64,000 nt of DNA from Aptenodytes patagonicus (Eukaryota; Chordata; Aves; Sphenisciformes; Spheniscidae): assembly GCF_965638725.1 (NCBI RefSeq), contig NC_134949.1:126850294-126914293 (forward strand). The letters run 5' to 3'. The notes under the pieces are model-generated. The model was not told the DNA's origin. It did no database searches and worked only from the letters and a program-made list of their open reading frames with translations. Both the position numbers and the translations under genes were made by a program. Below are positions 42,401 through 57,400 of this stretch, in pieces. The first letter of the stretch is position 1, and the number at the start of each line of letters is the position of its first letter.

Positions 42401-45400
42401 AAGCTTGGATGTTGTGAAAAAGAGAGAAGCAGAATGCACAGGGATGGAAGGAGCAAGGGAACCCAGACTGGAGTCCAGCAGCGCAACTGAGTCACTGTCA
42501 ATAACTTAACATGGAAGTTAGGCTCCTGAGCTGGACTCCCGATAGGCTGTTTTCTAGTTCTACAGATGCTACTGTCCTCCTAGGTGGCCTTCTGAATGCT
42601 GGGTAACCCTCTAGAGAACTTCCCAGCAGAGCTGCTTCTCCTGCATAGGTGAATGTGCCAGTATCAGCAAAGACCAGCAAAGGGTCACTGGTCTGGAAAA
42701 ACTCTGGAGCCACCTGGAATCAGTTTGTGCATATTGATGGTGCGGCACATGAACATCAGCTGCAGCTGAGATGCGCTGAAACAGACATGAGATAGAGCAG
42801 CTGGACAAAAATTATTCTGTTAATCATAAACCATGCCACTAAGTATAGACAGTGAAAATAAGAGTATTTTGTTGCAAAATATTGAATGGTACCCTGTGGC
42901 CATTAATCACAATTATACAGAACAAAAATCATTAATTAATAACGACTGCCATGCGCTTGAAAGGTGTCAGGTTTAAAGGCCTGCCCCCGAAAAAGGCAAC
43001 TGAATTGCAACCCTCACCTCACGCATCTCAGCCCTGTTTCAGGTAGCATATTTCTAGGGATAAATGCACCCTCCGGTGCTGCTCCCTGCTCCTTGGTTGT
43101 CAGCAAGAGCTGACCTGGGTGCCTCACAGGCCGAAAGCGAGACTCACTGACCTGGCTCTCACCTCCTTCTCCCGACCCGTCCCTCTCCTGTTTCCTGACT
43201 CCCCATGTCTTTTGCAGCTCCTGGACTTGTCGGCCCCAGAGGAGCCTGCTGCATAGCATTTGCCCCGGTGCAGGATCCCACCAGCTCCTGTCCCCCCACA
43301 GCCCAGTCTGCCCAGTGCCCCCTTGGTGCATCCCTCCTCCCTGTGGCCTGAGAAATGCTTGAGAGAGAAAGACGGTCTAAGCAGGAGGAGCTCCTTTCCT
43401 CTCTTCTGCTTTTCCCTTTCAGCAGCTTGACCCAGTGTAAAGGCTAAATGGAGCAAATAGCTCTGAGGAGGAGAATAAAGCAGCGCAGAAATGGAGCATC
43501 ATTAATGTTCCTGTCTTTGGCTGGACGGCACAAATTCCATCTTTGTCTCTTCACTTCTTAAATTGCTTAATTGCCACTTTTTTGTGGAAGCATGGCTCTG
43601 TACAATCCTTTAATTTGCTATGATTAGAGCATTAAGGATCATAATGACAAAGATGCCTTAGGAATTTTGCTAGGTATGTTGCTCAGCATCTGAGATCTTG
43701 AAGTTTTAGCAGGAGCGATTTCAGCTAAGGACTATAGGATAACAATAACACAAACTCTTACTTAGAATTTAAGAGGGAAATCATGATCCCCGCCTCATTT
43801 CAGGCAGGTTATTGCACACCTGTCAGACAGTAAAATATTTTGGCCTTTTCCTACTGAGGCTAAATACACCTCCTGGTAGAAGGCTCAATCTTCTATTATA
43901 GCACCAGGATACTGTGCTGATCAAACTGCCCAATATTACTGATTTTAGTACCAGGCATTTCAGGCAAGTTCGTAGGTGTGTTTGTCTTTCTCAGGAAGTC
44001 TAATGCCTGCACTGTTTTCTGGTGCTCCTGTATAACATAGGCTACAGTAGTAGCTGTTGAGCCGGTGGGTAAAGCCTGCTCCTCCTCTGTTTTCTCTCAG
44101 TGTGAAGACCAGAAAGTGGAATTGTTGTATGACACCTTAAAGCGAGTCGGTGACAGCTTTTCACAGTGCTTTCCGCCATCCATTTCCCTAACACTACATT
44201 CATCCACCAGCTACCTTGGCTTCTTCATTGGTGACAGCCATGCAAATACGCTCAAAGAGTTTGCTCTGGCATTCTCCTCAGAGGCTTCGTCCCTGGCAGG
44301 TAGGACCAACATCAGAGGGAAAATGGGTGGGTCGTAGCACAAATGCTTAGGCATGGTACTGAAAACATCTCCTGTGTCTCTGGGGGAGCTTAGCCGACGT
44401 TTTACTGCCAGCCAGCACCCTTTCCTCCTACAGATTTGAAAACAACGTGGCTAGGGGAGCATGTTTTAGACTTTGAAGACACAGTGGTTTTGTCTAGAAG
44501 CTGAAATGGTTGGCTGTGTGGCTTGATAGGCCGTCGATCGGGATATCCAAGAATGGCAGGGATATAATACTCCCTATCCCCAGACCTCCATCCTCATGGT
44601 GCTATGGCCCAGCTTGATGGCCCGACTGCATCCCTGAGAAATAGGTCCTAATCCCTACTCCAGTGACATTCAAGGGAAACTGCATCACCAGTGGAGACTG
44701 GAAGGACACAGCCCCAGCATAGCTTCATCTGGGAGAAATGAGTTCAATACATCCCAGACTGGGAAAGGAATTCAAGCCCTTGTTCATTTTTTTCTCCCAG
44801 CTAAAGCCAGGGAGCAAATCCAGTCCAGATTTGTGAATTATTTTGGCATGATTAAAACCATGGCATTCTGCAAAACCATTATTCAGCAAAACTATGATCT
44901 ACTCTACTATCAATTACTATGATATTTCCTGCATCATGCAAAGCATGTAGGATAAAACAAGAAGAGCTTTAAAAGACCTTTGCTTCTATGTTGTGACGTG
45001 ATTGATTCATTCCTAGATTGCCATGTGAAGCCCTGCCTAAAGCAGCTCCACCTTACCTTGGCTCACAAGTTTTATCCTCACCATCAGAAGACTTTGGAAC
45101 AATTGGCCAAATGCATCAACCCAGGGGAGACCTGCCACTGGGTAGCTGCTCTCTACTCACGGGACATGCGTTTTGTGCATTACCAGGTACTGTCATCAGA
45201 TTTATTTGATTTCCTGAGCCTGCAGTCAGACCCTTCGCTACAGTCATCTTGACTTTTTTTTAATGAAGAAAATCAGTGCATGCACAGTACAATGTTTCAA
45301 AAAGCATGGTTGTTTCAAGTACCTCTTTGGGTTGCAAAACTGTACTCATGAATCAGTAGAAGATACCTTTATGGGAGGCTGCTTGACAGGCACGTCAGCA

Positions 45401-48400
45401 AGGTCTAATTCCAAAATTCAGCAGAAAAAACTAATCTTACCGTGACATGAGAAAATAAAAGAGACGGGAAATTATGATCCTTGAATTTTTGCTAGGATTT
45501 GTCAGATCACAGCTTTGCAGTAAAATTCCGTTCAGCAAAATTAGTTTTCTTGATTGTTCCAGCCATGATGAAAACTGCACAGATTAAATATCAATGAGCA
45601 GGGTACAGTTCTTGCTGATGATTTTCTGCTTAACAGACTCTTAGTTAAAACCAGTCAATATTTCTCCAGTTCTTACTTCCAAATTTAAATTATGGAATGA
45701 TCAACATTTTTTAGTCGGATCAATATATTGCTTTGTCACAAGTCTCATATTGGATTTTGGTCACACTCAGGAGAGCTGCAAGTAATCACAAAAATAGCTG
45801 ATAATGCTTTTGCTACGTTTACTTTCAAATAAATCTGTACTAGTTACAGGAAAAAAGTATTTTTATGAAAACCGAGTGCTTATTTTTACACATACTGCAA
45901 ATGCAGTAGTGTCTTCCTTTTTCTCTGCTGAAGTGCCATTAAAGAGCACGTTGCAGAGTGGAAAATAGTACTGGTCACTGTGTCCAGCAGAGAGTTGAAC
46001 AAGCATCCCCTGAACTACTGCAGCATGTGCAGCAGCGGACTCCGGGCAGCAGCCTGACCCTGCTGCATGTTCCCCCCAGACGCTGAGGGCCCTCTTCCAG
46101 TACAAGCCCCAGAACATCGATGAACTCATGATCAACGCTGGGGACTTCATCTACGTTGACCCGACGCAGCAGTCTGACGTGAGCGAAGGCTGGGTGATCG
46201 GGACCTCGCATCGGACCGGCTGCAGGGGTTTTCTTCCCGAAAACTACACTGAGAAGGCCAACGAGTCAGACACGTGGGTTAAGCACAGGTAAGCTGGGGA
46301 TTCATGGGTGTTGCTTTATGTCAGTCGCTTTTCCTGCTGGGGAGCTGTGGCAGCGTTCCTCCTCACTGTGAGCTGTGGGCTGCCAGGCGGGAGCTGGAGG
46401 CGGCGTGGGCAGAGGAGACAGGGGTCCTGGGGGTCTGGGTGGGATGTTGAGACTTCTGGAAGAAACGACATAGGACACACACCCACAGACACCCAGAGTT
46501 CATTAGTTCAGGGATAACCCCTGTTAGCTCTTGAACAACCTGAACATCCTAATGAATTTTAAAAGACCACGTTCTGCCAGGCAGGCTGAGCCTTCAGCCT
46601 GGCTCACTGCTTTCTTCTTTCTTCTTTTTTTCTCATTTCAAGAGCTTGCAAAGTTAACTTGAAATGAAACCATGCAAAGGTTGCTCCACCACCTTGAGCC
46701 CACCCTCATCCTGTTGATTTATCCTGTATCAGCAGGCATCTGTCTGGCTTCCTGCGCTTTGCTCTGCAGCTGACAGCGCGGCTGATGCTACTTGTAGATT
46801 AGAGCTGATTTTTCTAAGCAGGGAGGTGTAGGTCCACTTCTTGCTGAGTCCTCAGAGACAGAGAGGAGGCAACCAGGTAGTATTTCCTGTTTGAAGATCA
46901 CACTTTAGCAGGGTTACACCCAATATATGCCATCAGTTCATATTATTTTAGCCTCATTTTTACTGGGCAGATTCTAAATCAAGAACAAAGTGAAAAAGTG
47001 GATTGCAAGTGCGCAAAAAATATTGAACGGAATATGAATCCTGACTTACATGTGTCTGTAGACAAAATCATGATTTAAAAATCCCTTCTATTTGTGTGTG
47101 TGCGCCCATATGTTTGTGTGTGTGTGTGTTGCTTCTGCTTTTTCTACAGGGAATATGTTTTTGTAACAGCTTCGAAATTATTCACCCGAACTGAAAATGA
47201 ACCTAACGTAAAGCTGAATGGAGAAGTCCATAGTTCCAGTATGTCAAGGAGTGTAACCAATGTACTTTCTCTTCAGGTAATTGTTTTTTTCTATTTCTTA
47301 TCTTTGCCATGTACTTGTGCAGATATACTATTAATTAAAAGCATTTAGTAAATTTAATAGTATCTTCCTTTTTCTCCCTCACATTTTCATGTTATGTTGT
47401 AATGCACATATATACACACACACACACACACACACTCTCTCATATGTTCATACTGTATGGTATAATATCTCATAAATATTTTGTAACATGTCTGATGTAT
47501 ATTACTCTTGCTTTCTTTCATAAAACTCTTTTCGTTCCTGTCATAATAGCACAACATACGAGTTCTCTGCTCAGGTTTCTCTGTGCACAGCCTTACTGGG
47601 CAGGCTTGTGCAGAGAGGTATGGCAACAAGTCTGACAAGAGAGACGCAGGCACATCTTCCCCTGACTTTCATACGGGTTCATAACAGAGTAACTAGAACA
47701 GAATTAGGCTCATTGTTGATTTTTACTTTTGTGTCCAGATTCTATGGATGCCACCTTGGTGCTTTATGTGGTCCTAGAAATTAGCACGTTTAAATGCTTC
47801 ATCTTCCTTTGTATTTTTAGATACGTAGCTAATGCAAATAACTGCATAGAACTGCAGCAAGAGAACAGCTAGCTGGAAAGGTTAGCAGTACTGATGGGAT
47901 TACGTTTTTGTCCCAGTTTCAAAATCAACATGTGTCAATTTTTTCCCAGGTTTTCCACTGGTCTTCTGGTAGGAAGCGTAAAACAAATAAGGACTCTGGT
48001 TTTTTACCTACAGCACATTTGCACCTGCACTGCCTTATTGGCTCTGACTGTCAGGGATGTCAAGACGGTCCTTCCTGGCACACTGACATGCTGCAGAAGC
48101 CCCTTTGGGCTTGCTGGCCCCACGGCCTCTCTTCTCGCTGTGCTGGGGGATAACCCCGGGTTCATTTGTGTTAACATCAGAGAAACTTGAGGGCACCTTG
48201 AGGGAACTTCCATCCTGGGGCCTCCCAGGATGCTGTGTGTACAACTGTAAGACAGAAACTTCTGCACGAGTCACACGTCCTTCTACCGGCTCTTGATTGC
48301 TCTTGGCCTCTCTTTTCTAACTCAGATCTGTGGCAGAGCCACCGCTTGGCCTGAGGAACACGTTTTGTAGATGTGCACGTCTCCAGTCTAGGAGTTTCCC

Positions 48401-51400
48401 CAGCCTCTGGGTTCCTCCTAAGCAGAAGAGCAAGACCACAAAACCTCAGTTTTAAACTCTGATCTTGTGGTGGTTGATTCGTGTTTCATGGCAGAAATGC
48501 AATAGTGTTTAGCAAAATACATAAATAAAAATCTCTTAAGAATTCCCTTCTCTGCTGCTGAAGATACACATCGCTAACCTCAGTGCTGCAGCAGTAACGC
48601 TGCGATGGGTTACTGTTGAAAAAGTTTTAAAGCCTTTGACCTGTTCCTCCTTATCGTCTTACCTGCATTTAACATGCATTGTATACTAACCCCAAACTAC
48701 TTAGAACTTATTTGTAATTACATGCAGTCTGAGTAAAAATGTGGCCTCAGAGGAGATCTGGGTTCACTGTTGACTTGGCCACACAGTTGTGAAAAGTGTA
48801 AAAGTAGTGTTCTCTTTAGGAAAAGAAAGATGAGCTTGGTGTTAGTCCTGGTGTAGAAAAGAGCATTACCACTTAAATCTTAGCTAGTTTCCCTCTTTTG
48901 TTTATACCAGCCATATATATTAAAATTATAATTCCTTCCCTCACTGGAATTAAAAGACCTGTTATCAGCACTACCTTTCACTAGTGTAAACACAGAGTTA
49001 AAACCTAATCTGTAGCCCATGAAGGTCAGGGATCTCTTTCATTTGCCTTCAGTGGAGAGCCAGTCAGGCTTACTATTGTTCTAAAGATAGGCATCTATTA
49101 TAGCAGCTCCTTTCTCTCCCCCTCTGTGCTTGTTATAAACCTCCCAGGACAGGTCTGCTGTTCCTTCCTCCATCAGGCAGCATCCAGGAATCCAGACTTT
49201 TCATGCAGGCTATATATAATATCGTAATGAAAACCCCTTTTTACACAGCTATCTCAGAACGCCACCCTGCGAAGAGGCGTGCTGGTGATGCGCCACGGGG
49301 AAAGAGTTGATCAGGTCTTTGGCAAATCTTGGCTTCAACAGTGCTTGACTGCAGATGGTGAGTAAGATAATGGAAGGATCTTAGCAAATCAGAACCAAAA
49401 CCAATTAACCCCAGTTATGGGTACAAGAGATTCGGTCCCCTATGTGTAAATGTAAACACTGACACAAAACAGTGAGTAACATTGCAAATCAGGTACAGCG
49501 CTGCTTTGACCTGCACGTATCCAGTATTTCATAATGTCCTAAAGTCCTTCATGTTTATGTTAGATAAACCCTGCAGAACAAGCAAAGCTCTTGTGATACT
49601 GACGGACGTGTGTCTCACTGATGGATGTACAACACACAAGATTTCTGCCACTCGTTACACAAGGTGGCGGTTGTCAGACCCCTCCACCTTTCTGCGCTTG
49701 AGTCAGAATCATGGTCCATGGAGCAGAGTCACAGTACATCACTAGTCCAACATGGGGAAGAGGAGCAAGAGCAAGCCATGCTGAAACTGAGATGTCAGCA
49801 CTGACCTAAATTAAAAGCTGAATTTCTTGGCCCCCTCTCTCAAAAAAAAGTATGTTTCAAGGTGAATAAAACTGACCCAGAACAGAGAAATATGTGTCAG
49901 GAGGAAGGAAGGGAACAAGAAGGTGGGAGTTCAGAAGGGAGAACTTTGTGCTGAAAGTGTCTTTTGTTATGCTGGAGTTCTCCTATATTAAGCATGCGAA
50001 ATTCACACTAGATAATGAGGGTGGTACCTTCTGGCTGCATAATCAATTAATTGGTTTCATTTTTCTTCAGTGGAAATGTTTTTTGTCATTTTGGCAATGG
50101 GAAAAGAATATCGATGTGGAAAGGATTTTTGTTTCATCTGAGCCCCACAGAGCCGAATTCTCACGATTTCCTGACCTCTCTCTCCTCCCCCTCATTTGCT
50201 CCTTCAGAGCTTGCAGAAGAGGTGCTATTTTGTTAGGACAGGTGATTCCCCAAGCCAGTGTTGTGACCTTAAAATGTGATCTCTTTAAGGTAATAGCAGT
50301 CACCGGGTTTTTTTCATCAGTGAGACACTGACTATGTTTGTAGAACTAAAATAATTCTGTAGGCATCTGAGTTCAGGCACTGCCCCATGATCCCCCAAAT
50401 TGCTTAGTTATTAGCTGTCTCCTTGGCGTGGTCTCGGCTGATGGCAGCTCCCCCTTGCCCACGTGGTTTCCAGGCGAGGTTTGGGGAGAGCACAGACGAT
50501 GCTCCCCAGTGGGCAGACAGCGTGGGTGTTTGAGGTGGAGGGAAGAGAGACTAGCTCCTTGGGCAGGTGCCCTGCTTCATCACTTGCCCTTGTGGCCAGA
50601 GAACGGGCCTCGGCCTGTTTCACTTGCCGGTGGAGATGTCACTCCGGGCTGAGTTTTCAGAACCAGGCATCCAACCATTCAGAAGAAACGAAGCCATTAT
50701 AATGAAATGCCACCTGTACGTTCAGCTGCTGCCTCCCTTGTGCTGCAGCAGAATGTCCCACCTCGTTTCAGGAAAATACTACAGAGCAGATCTGAACTTC
50801 CCTTCCACCCTGCCAAAGCGGAAAGACAGCGTGAAGCATTTTGAATACGATCCTCCTTTATCTTGCTGTGGTATTTTCCAGTCAAGGCTTATAGGTAAGC
50901 TGGATAATATCCTCCTGCAAATGTAAGGGTTTGGGAAGCAGGCTTTCATCATCTGCAAAAGCTCATACTGGCTTTGCAGTAGAAAAACTTCCTAGCAGCA
51001 CTCATTGTGGTAACACTTCTCTATGGGCAACCACTGCAAGATCTTGTGAAATAGTAAAATAGAGAGCGGGGCTCATTGCTCATCTTTGAGACCCATTCTG
51101 CCAGTTCCTGGCAAAGAAAGTTAAAAGAAAGAAGCTGCAACACTACCTGTGCCCTGCTGCTTGTCTGCAAGGGACAAATGTCTTACGCAGTTGTCACTGA
51201 ATGGGCAGTGAGGAGTGAAAGGCTGGCCAGAGGAAGCAGCTTCATGGTCAGCAGAGTGTGGTCACCTCATCACAGGTACCTGACAGCTGGGTGGTATGGG
51301 TTAGTCTGACTCAGTTCACTCACGAGATGAAGTTGTTCCTGCTCCCTGAGCAAGCGCACCTGACTGTGACAATGCAAGTCTGGTGCAAATGCTTGTCTCT

Positions 51401-54400
51401 GATGATTCAGATATACGGAGACAAATGCCTAACTGCTCTTTGCAGATTTGGAGTGAATCGTCTGTAATTATCTTTCCAACACTCATGTTAAACTTGCTGT
51501 TGCCACCAGAATGAGCTTTCTAGTGAGCTCAGTCAGCCGATAGTGTGAAAAAATTAATAGAAAGGGACTGCCAATGTACCCCACGTCAACGAAACTGAAA
51601 AGCTCCAAGCTGTTTTTTGCAGAAAGTATTTTGTAGTAGTTTCTTACCTGTCATGATTTGTAAAGAGCAACTCGCTTTGCTGTTCCCATCCAGGGGAAGC
51701 TCTGCTGGACCAGGAGGTGACAGTCAGCTACGCGTACTCATCACCCGCACTCCGCTGCATACAGACAGCTCAACACGTACTGCAGGGTAAGGCAGCAAAA
51801 CCGGCCAGGTGCTTTTGCCACGGTGAAAATGTCTTCACCAAACTTCTGTGAAGTCTCTGAGATGAGTAATTAAGATGTATGACTTTGTGGTTATTTGTTG
51901 TTATATTTAAGCAGGGAAGACAAGGTGGTTTTGCCCAGCTGGTAATATAGGCAGTAATAAACCTGCTGCCATGTGTATGGTCTGGAGAGTACTATCCCAT
52001 TAACTCTAGTCCTTGCTAGTTAAAATGAAATCTAATCTTATATGAAACAGAGGTGTTCCACATGAGGTTGAATTCAACATTAGCAGCTCCTCATCAAATC
52101 ACCACTGCCACCTCTTCCAGAAAATATTCTGAGCCAAAACCCAAATGTTTCCAGTGCTCTGAAGGATATGTATGTGAATCAGGGAAGACAGCTTTCTCCT
52201 GAAAGCATCTGCCTTTGCAAGCCAAATTACTTTAATTCCTTCATATTGCAGAACCTCTTTCCTTCTCCTTCTCCCCCTCCCTCTCCCTCTCTTCTTCTTC
52301 CTCTCCTGTGCCCTCCAACAGGTCTGTCAGAGGTTCACAGTTCATTACCATGTTTACATCAGAATTACGATGGGAGTGCATTTCTTCTGGGAATTGGTGC
52401 CACTCAGTAACCTCTCTTGAGAATAATCAACAAAATAATGTGTCTTTTGACAAGACAATTCCATGACTAACCCTGTAGGACAATTTATTGCCCCACCGAG
52501 GACCACTGAGCAAAATGTTGTATTTTTATTCATATATTTATTATAAAATAAAGTTTATTCAGATTGCAACATTACTGAGGTCTTTTCTTCTGTTCTCTCC
52601 TATACCTTGCAGATCATCACAAGAGAGCTCCAGAAATAATAATAATAATGTAAGAATTTGTAGTGCCTTAACATAAGTCAGAGAAGAATATAATGTTGGC
52701 TTCATTTAATCAACACGATCCTCTTTTGTTCGTCAATAAGTAATTCATTTTCATTAATGAAAACATTACAGCGAACAAGATAGAATGTACAGCATGAATG
52801 TAACACTTCGAGTGTACCTTTCTCTTCTTAATAAGTATTTCTTGTTCTTGCAGGGCTTAAATTAAATCAAAAGGTCAAAATCAGGGTGGAACCAGGACTG
52901 TTTGAATGGACCAAGTGGGAAGCAAGCAGAGCAATTCCTAACTTTATGACTGTGACAGAACTGGCAGAGGCCTCTTACAAAATAGACACAAGCTACAGGT
53001 AATTGCTTTGTATCTAGCTGTTAAAGCCGTATTTTTTTTCCCTTGAGGTATCTCTTCATCTTTTTATTTATCATAAACCATTATGAACGCTGCAAAAAAT
53101 GGGTGATTCTGATCAAATTCAAGTCTGCATGATCTGTTCCCAAAATATGACATGCTGTCAGCTGTCTGGTTGCAAGAGTCAACTTTGTTTGCTGCTCTGA
53201 CACAGACACACACACACGCTTGGGAATGTGCGTGCACGTAGCACGCGGGTGCACCGGCACATGCACAAACATCTGATACTTGTGTACGGGACCAGCCCTG
53301 CTCTGGTGTTGCCTTAGATGCGCCGGCTCAGGCCCATGGTTTGTCATGCACAAGGACAGCTGCATTATAGGCATTAGTGTCAGGTACCAGGAGTTTTGTT
53401 TTTACCTTTGGCTCATGTGAAGCACATTTTAGAAATGTGAAGAATAACCTGTCAGGTAAATAACACGCTGGCTTTCAGCAACGAAGAAACGTCACTTTAG
53501 AAAAGGTTAGTAAGCCCTTTGTTTAGGGTCTGCAGGGCAGCGGCAAGAGCGTGAGCCCAGGCTGGGAGGTGGCAGCTCCACACCTGAAATGTCTCTGGTT
53601 TGTGTCACTGAATCAACAGCTACAAGAGGAAGGGAATGCGGGGTGCCACCCCCGTGCACCCCAGGGCAGAGCCATGCAGGGTCTGGGGAGAGAGAGGTGA
53701 GCCTGACAAGAGCCAGCTGTCCTTCTGGTTTTGGGAGCAGGCAGGGTAACAGCTTTTCACTATAATTGATGTTTGTGCCCACTATAAATGATGTTTGTGC
53801 CGAATTCGGTCGGGGAGGGGAGTTGTTTTGTTTTGAATTGCTCAAAGATTAGTACTGTGCTCAGCAAGGACTTTTTGGGGCCCTCACAAGGTGGGGGGTG
53901 ATGCCTTTTCTGAGTACTTGCAAACCACAGCAGGGCAGGAAATGATAAACCTCCAATTCAGTCTAGCTCCTCATCTTGCTCACAAACCAGGCTGTTCTGT
54001 GTTTGCAGTGCACAACCAGATCCAGGAAATTACTCAGCTAATAAAAGTGAGTGTCTCTGGGGTTTCCCACATATACAAGAAAGGGGGAAAGGAAACTTCT
54101 CATGTCTTAATGCATTTCTCACAGCCAAGCAACTGTCTTCATTTGAAGTTGCATGGAGGAATAAAATCCTTCATTTTCTTGGATCATAGTACTTTCTGGT
54201 GTGTTTTACCGCCAACAGACTGTTTTCCCTAGTTTTTTTGATAAAAAAATCACTTGCCTCAAACTTTCACATAGAAAAGGGTGCAAATGCAGAGCAGTGG
54301 GGAGTTGAGAGAGGAAGCTCTGAAGCAGTGCTAACTACAGGGTTCAGACCCCTCACAGCTCACTCAGGCCCAGGCAAAAATAGGGTGGATGAGCTATAAA

Positions 54401-57400
54401 CTTGCACCTATGATGCCAGTTTCTTCCCATCACATGCACGGTTCAAATCCTCAGGTCCCAGGGGCTGGCTTTACCATATTCACCCACTGCAAATGACAAC
54501 CTTCAACTAGGTTAAGTCCCCGATCGTTCCCTGTCAGCAGTGGACCTAACCCAAATTCGCCTGTTTCCAGTGCCACTAAGAGGCAACGTGAGTGGTGCTG
54601 AAACATTTGCTGCCCATGCATTGTGTGCTGAGATGAAATCATCTTGAGGTTCACTGCACCCAGTTGCAGACATCTAAGAGTTGGGTGCCTAGGCTGTGAC
54701 GGTTAGCTAGCAGCCTTCTTGTCGGTGGAAAGAAGGAGACTCCCAAAACAGTGACTTTCCATCTTAGATAGCCTATGTCAGACACTTAAGATAGCATGAA
54801 TTTCCCTCTGAAGGGGCTTACTTGTCTCCATTGACCTAGCCAGACACTTGAGTTGTAGGCAGCTACGGCTGGGTGAGATTAACTCTGCCTCTCTCTCCTC
54901 TCACGCTCTCACAGAAGCAGAGGGGTGGTAGATGCTCCCTGTCCCAAAGCAGGATAAACTCTGCCTTTGCCGTTCCTGCTGTTAAAGACTGCCAGTCACA
55001 GTGTAAGCCACTTATTTCTTTCCTCTTCACCCTTTGCATGGAGGACAGACCCTTCCTTTTCCTCTTCACAACAGTCTTTTGCAGACTACTATGGTGTCCT
55101 TCTTCAGCCTTTTCCTCCAAGCTGAACTCTTCCCATCCTCCTTGTAGGCTGTGCTTTCTGGACCCCTGTTCACTGCTCCCCTCTGGATTTTCTCTTGTTG
55201 GTCCTCATCTCACCTGCACTGTAGCACTCACAGTTGGACACAGCACTCCCACAGAGACCTTAGCCTGGGCTGAGCACTCCTGTTGCTATTTAGCCTGGAA
55301 ACCACTGGGGCCAGTGCTGGGGATGCTCAGTTCTGCTGCAGGATGACTGGTTCATAACAGGGTTAATACTGAAGGGACTGAGGTGCCAACAGGACAACAC
55401 ATTAAAAAAAATTGCAGCTCTGCCAAAAGGCCGACTAGTTTTGAATACCCCAATCTTGACTTCTCCGACCTAGCCAGGATTAATATTAGCTATGATTAAC
55501 AAACCAGCATGAGCGTTTCACATGGTTTTACCACCTATTTTCTACTTCTGCAGTTTGTGCTGACATAATGTACCAAGGACTCACCTGTGAAAGTACACTG
55601 TGATACCATACCTTACTACAATATATTAATCTAATCTTACTCCTGCCTATTCACTGAATAAGGAGACAATCAAATCGGGGTGAGGGGGGCAGTTGCTTGC
55701 AAAAAAAAAAAAATTAACACCCTGTATTGTATCACAACACATGGCTAACAATATTTGCCAGCCTTAGCAGTGAACACCTCCCCTTCCTTCAGAAGATAGA
55801 TTAAGAGGATGACATGAAAAATAGATGAAAAATAGAAGTGCTTAGATACTTAGGAATGGTGCATTGTGGTTAAAGTCCTTGGAAACATTTTTTTTTTAAC
55901 TCTAGGAGTTAAAGTCTTCACTATCCTTTTGTCCAGCTAATGCAGATATGCCTTGTTTGTTTTGCTTTACTTATTAAGGAGACTAACTCTGAGATCCCAA
56001 ATCTTGAAAGCATTCACATCATCAGTGTCTCGCCTTGGTTTGAACTCAGCCAGGATTGCTAGAGCTGGTCTGCTCTGCAAGTCTGCAGTCCTTACCTGGG
56101 CAGTGGTCCTTGCCGACAGAATTGCTCAAAGCACAAGCTTTTCTTAGGCATGAATCTTATTTTAAATAATCTCTGCTGTAAACTACAAGTTTTATTAAAG
56201 CATGGTTTTCCCTGCATCTGGCGCTTTATGAGCTATGAGATTTAGCCATAAGATTTAATAGAAATTACTGTTGGGGAAGCTAATGCTCCATGCAAGCTGA
56301 GGTAGCAGTATGTCAGCCAAGTCAGTAGATAAACCTGTATCTTTTTAACCAAGTGCCTTTTCTCTGGTGTAGTCATTCAACAGTGCTAACAGTGTCCCCA
56401 TATTCATCTAGATTAACATATACTTGTGATTTTATTGTCAGGGGTAACTTCCCACTCTCTTCTCTGGTGCCATCGGAAAGTTATGAAGAATATGTAAGCA
56501 GAAGCTCTGCGGTTATAAAACAGATCATCACTGCCTGCCCCAGCAAAGGTAATGGTTTCAGGTCTTTGTATGTTCTGTCAGACACTTTCAGCAACAGGAA
56601 CAGGCAAAGATCTGCCAACAGAAGCACATTTAACATGAGCTGTTGGTATTGCACAGAGCTTAAGGTAGACTTAGTCCTTGTCGTGGGCTACACTAAATCA
56701 AAATCAATGCAATTTATGGGATAGAAATGAAAAAGCAAAATTAAACAGAAGACAGTAGAGTACTAAATTGCAAGAGTATACTCTTTGCTTCGTCTTTCTA
56801 CATTGGGATGTAGCTCAGCATAAGATAACATACTTTTCTGGAAAGCTCATTTTTCTCTTTTCCTAGGAAATGCTTTCTCTTACTAGCTGGCATTGCCTAC
56901 AACACACCAGACTTTTTCTGACTGGCACAATACACTCTGCCACATTATCAAAGAGGTCTGCAAAGATGAATGACCCCATACCCATCTGCTGATGGGTAAC
57001 CTGACAGTGCAGCAGCTCCCTTACTACTTTTCTTTGCTTTCTCTGGTATATCAGGTGTCATCCTCATTGTGGGCCACGGCTCTTCCTTGGCTTCTTTCAC
57101 CCGACCTCTGATAGGGCTCCCTGCCAGAGACAGCAACGACTTTGCCCAGGTGGTACGAAAGGTAAGAAGATTTTTTTTCGGCAGGAAGCTTTCTTTTTGT
57201 TTTATTATACTTTTAATAAGGAGCCTGCTTACGCAGTGGGACATGCGTGTAACTGCATGCCAATACCAATGACATTAGCTTTTTCATTACAAACGGAATC
57301 TCATGTAGTTTTAGCAAAGCACTGGAGGTCAAGAGAAGGATTTTCTCCTGGTGAACAGTATGTGACTAGCAGCTAAGTCTTTGGAGATTTTCATCCAACT

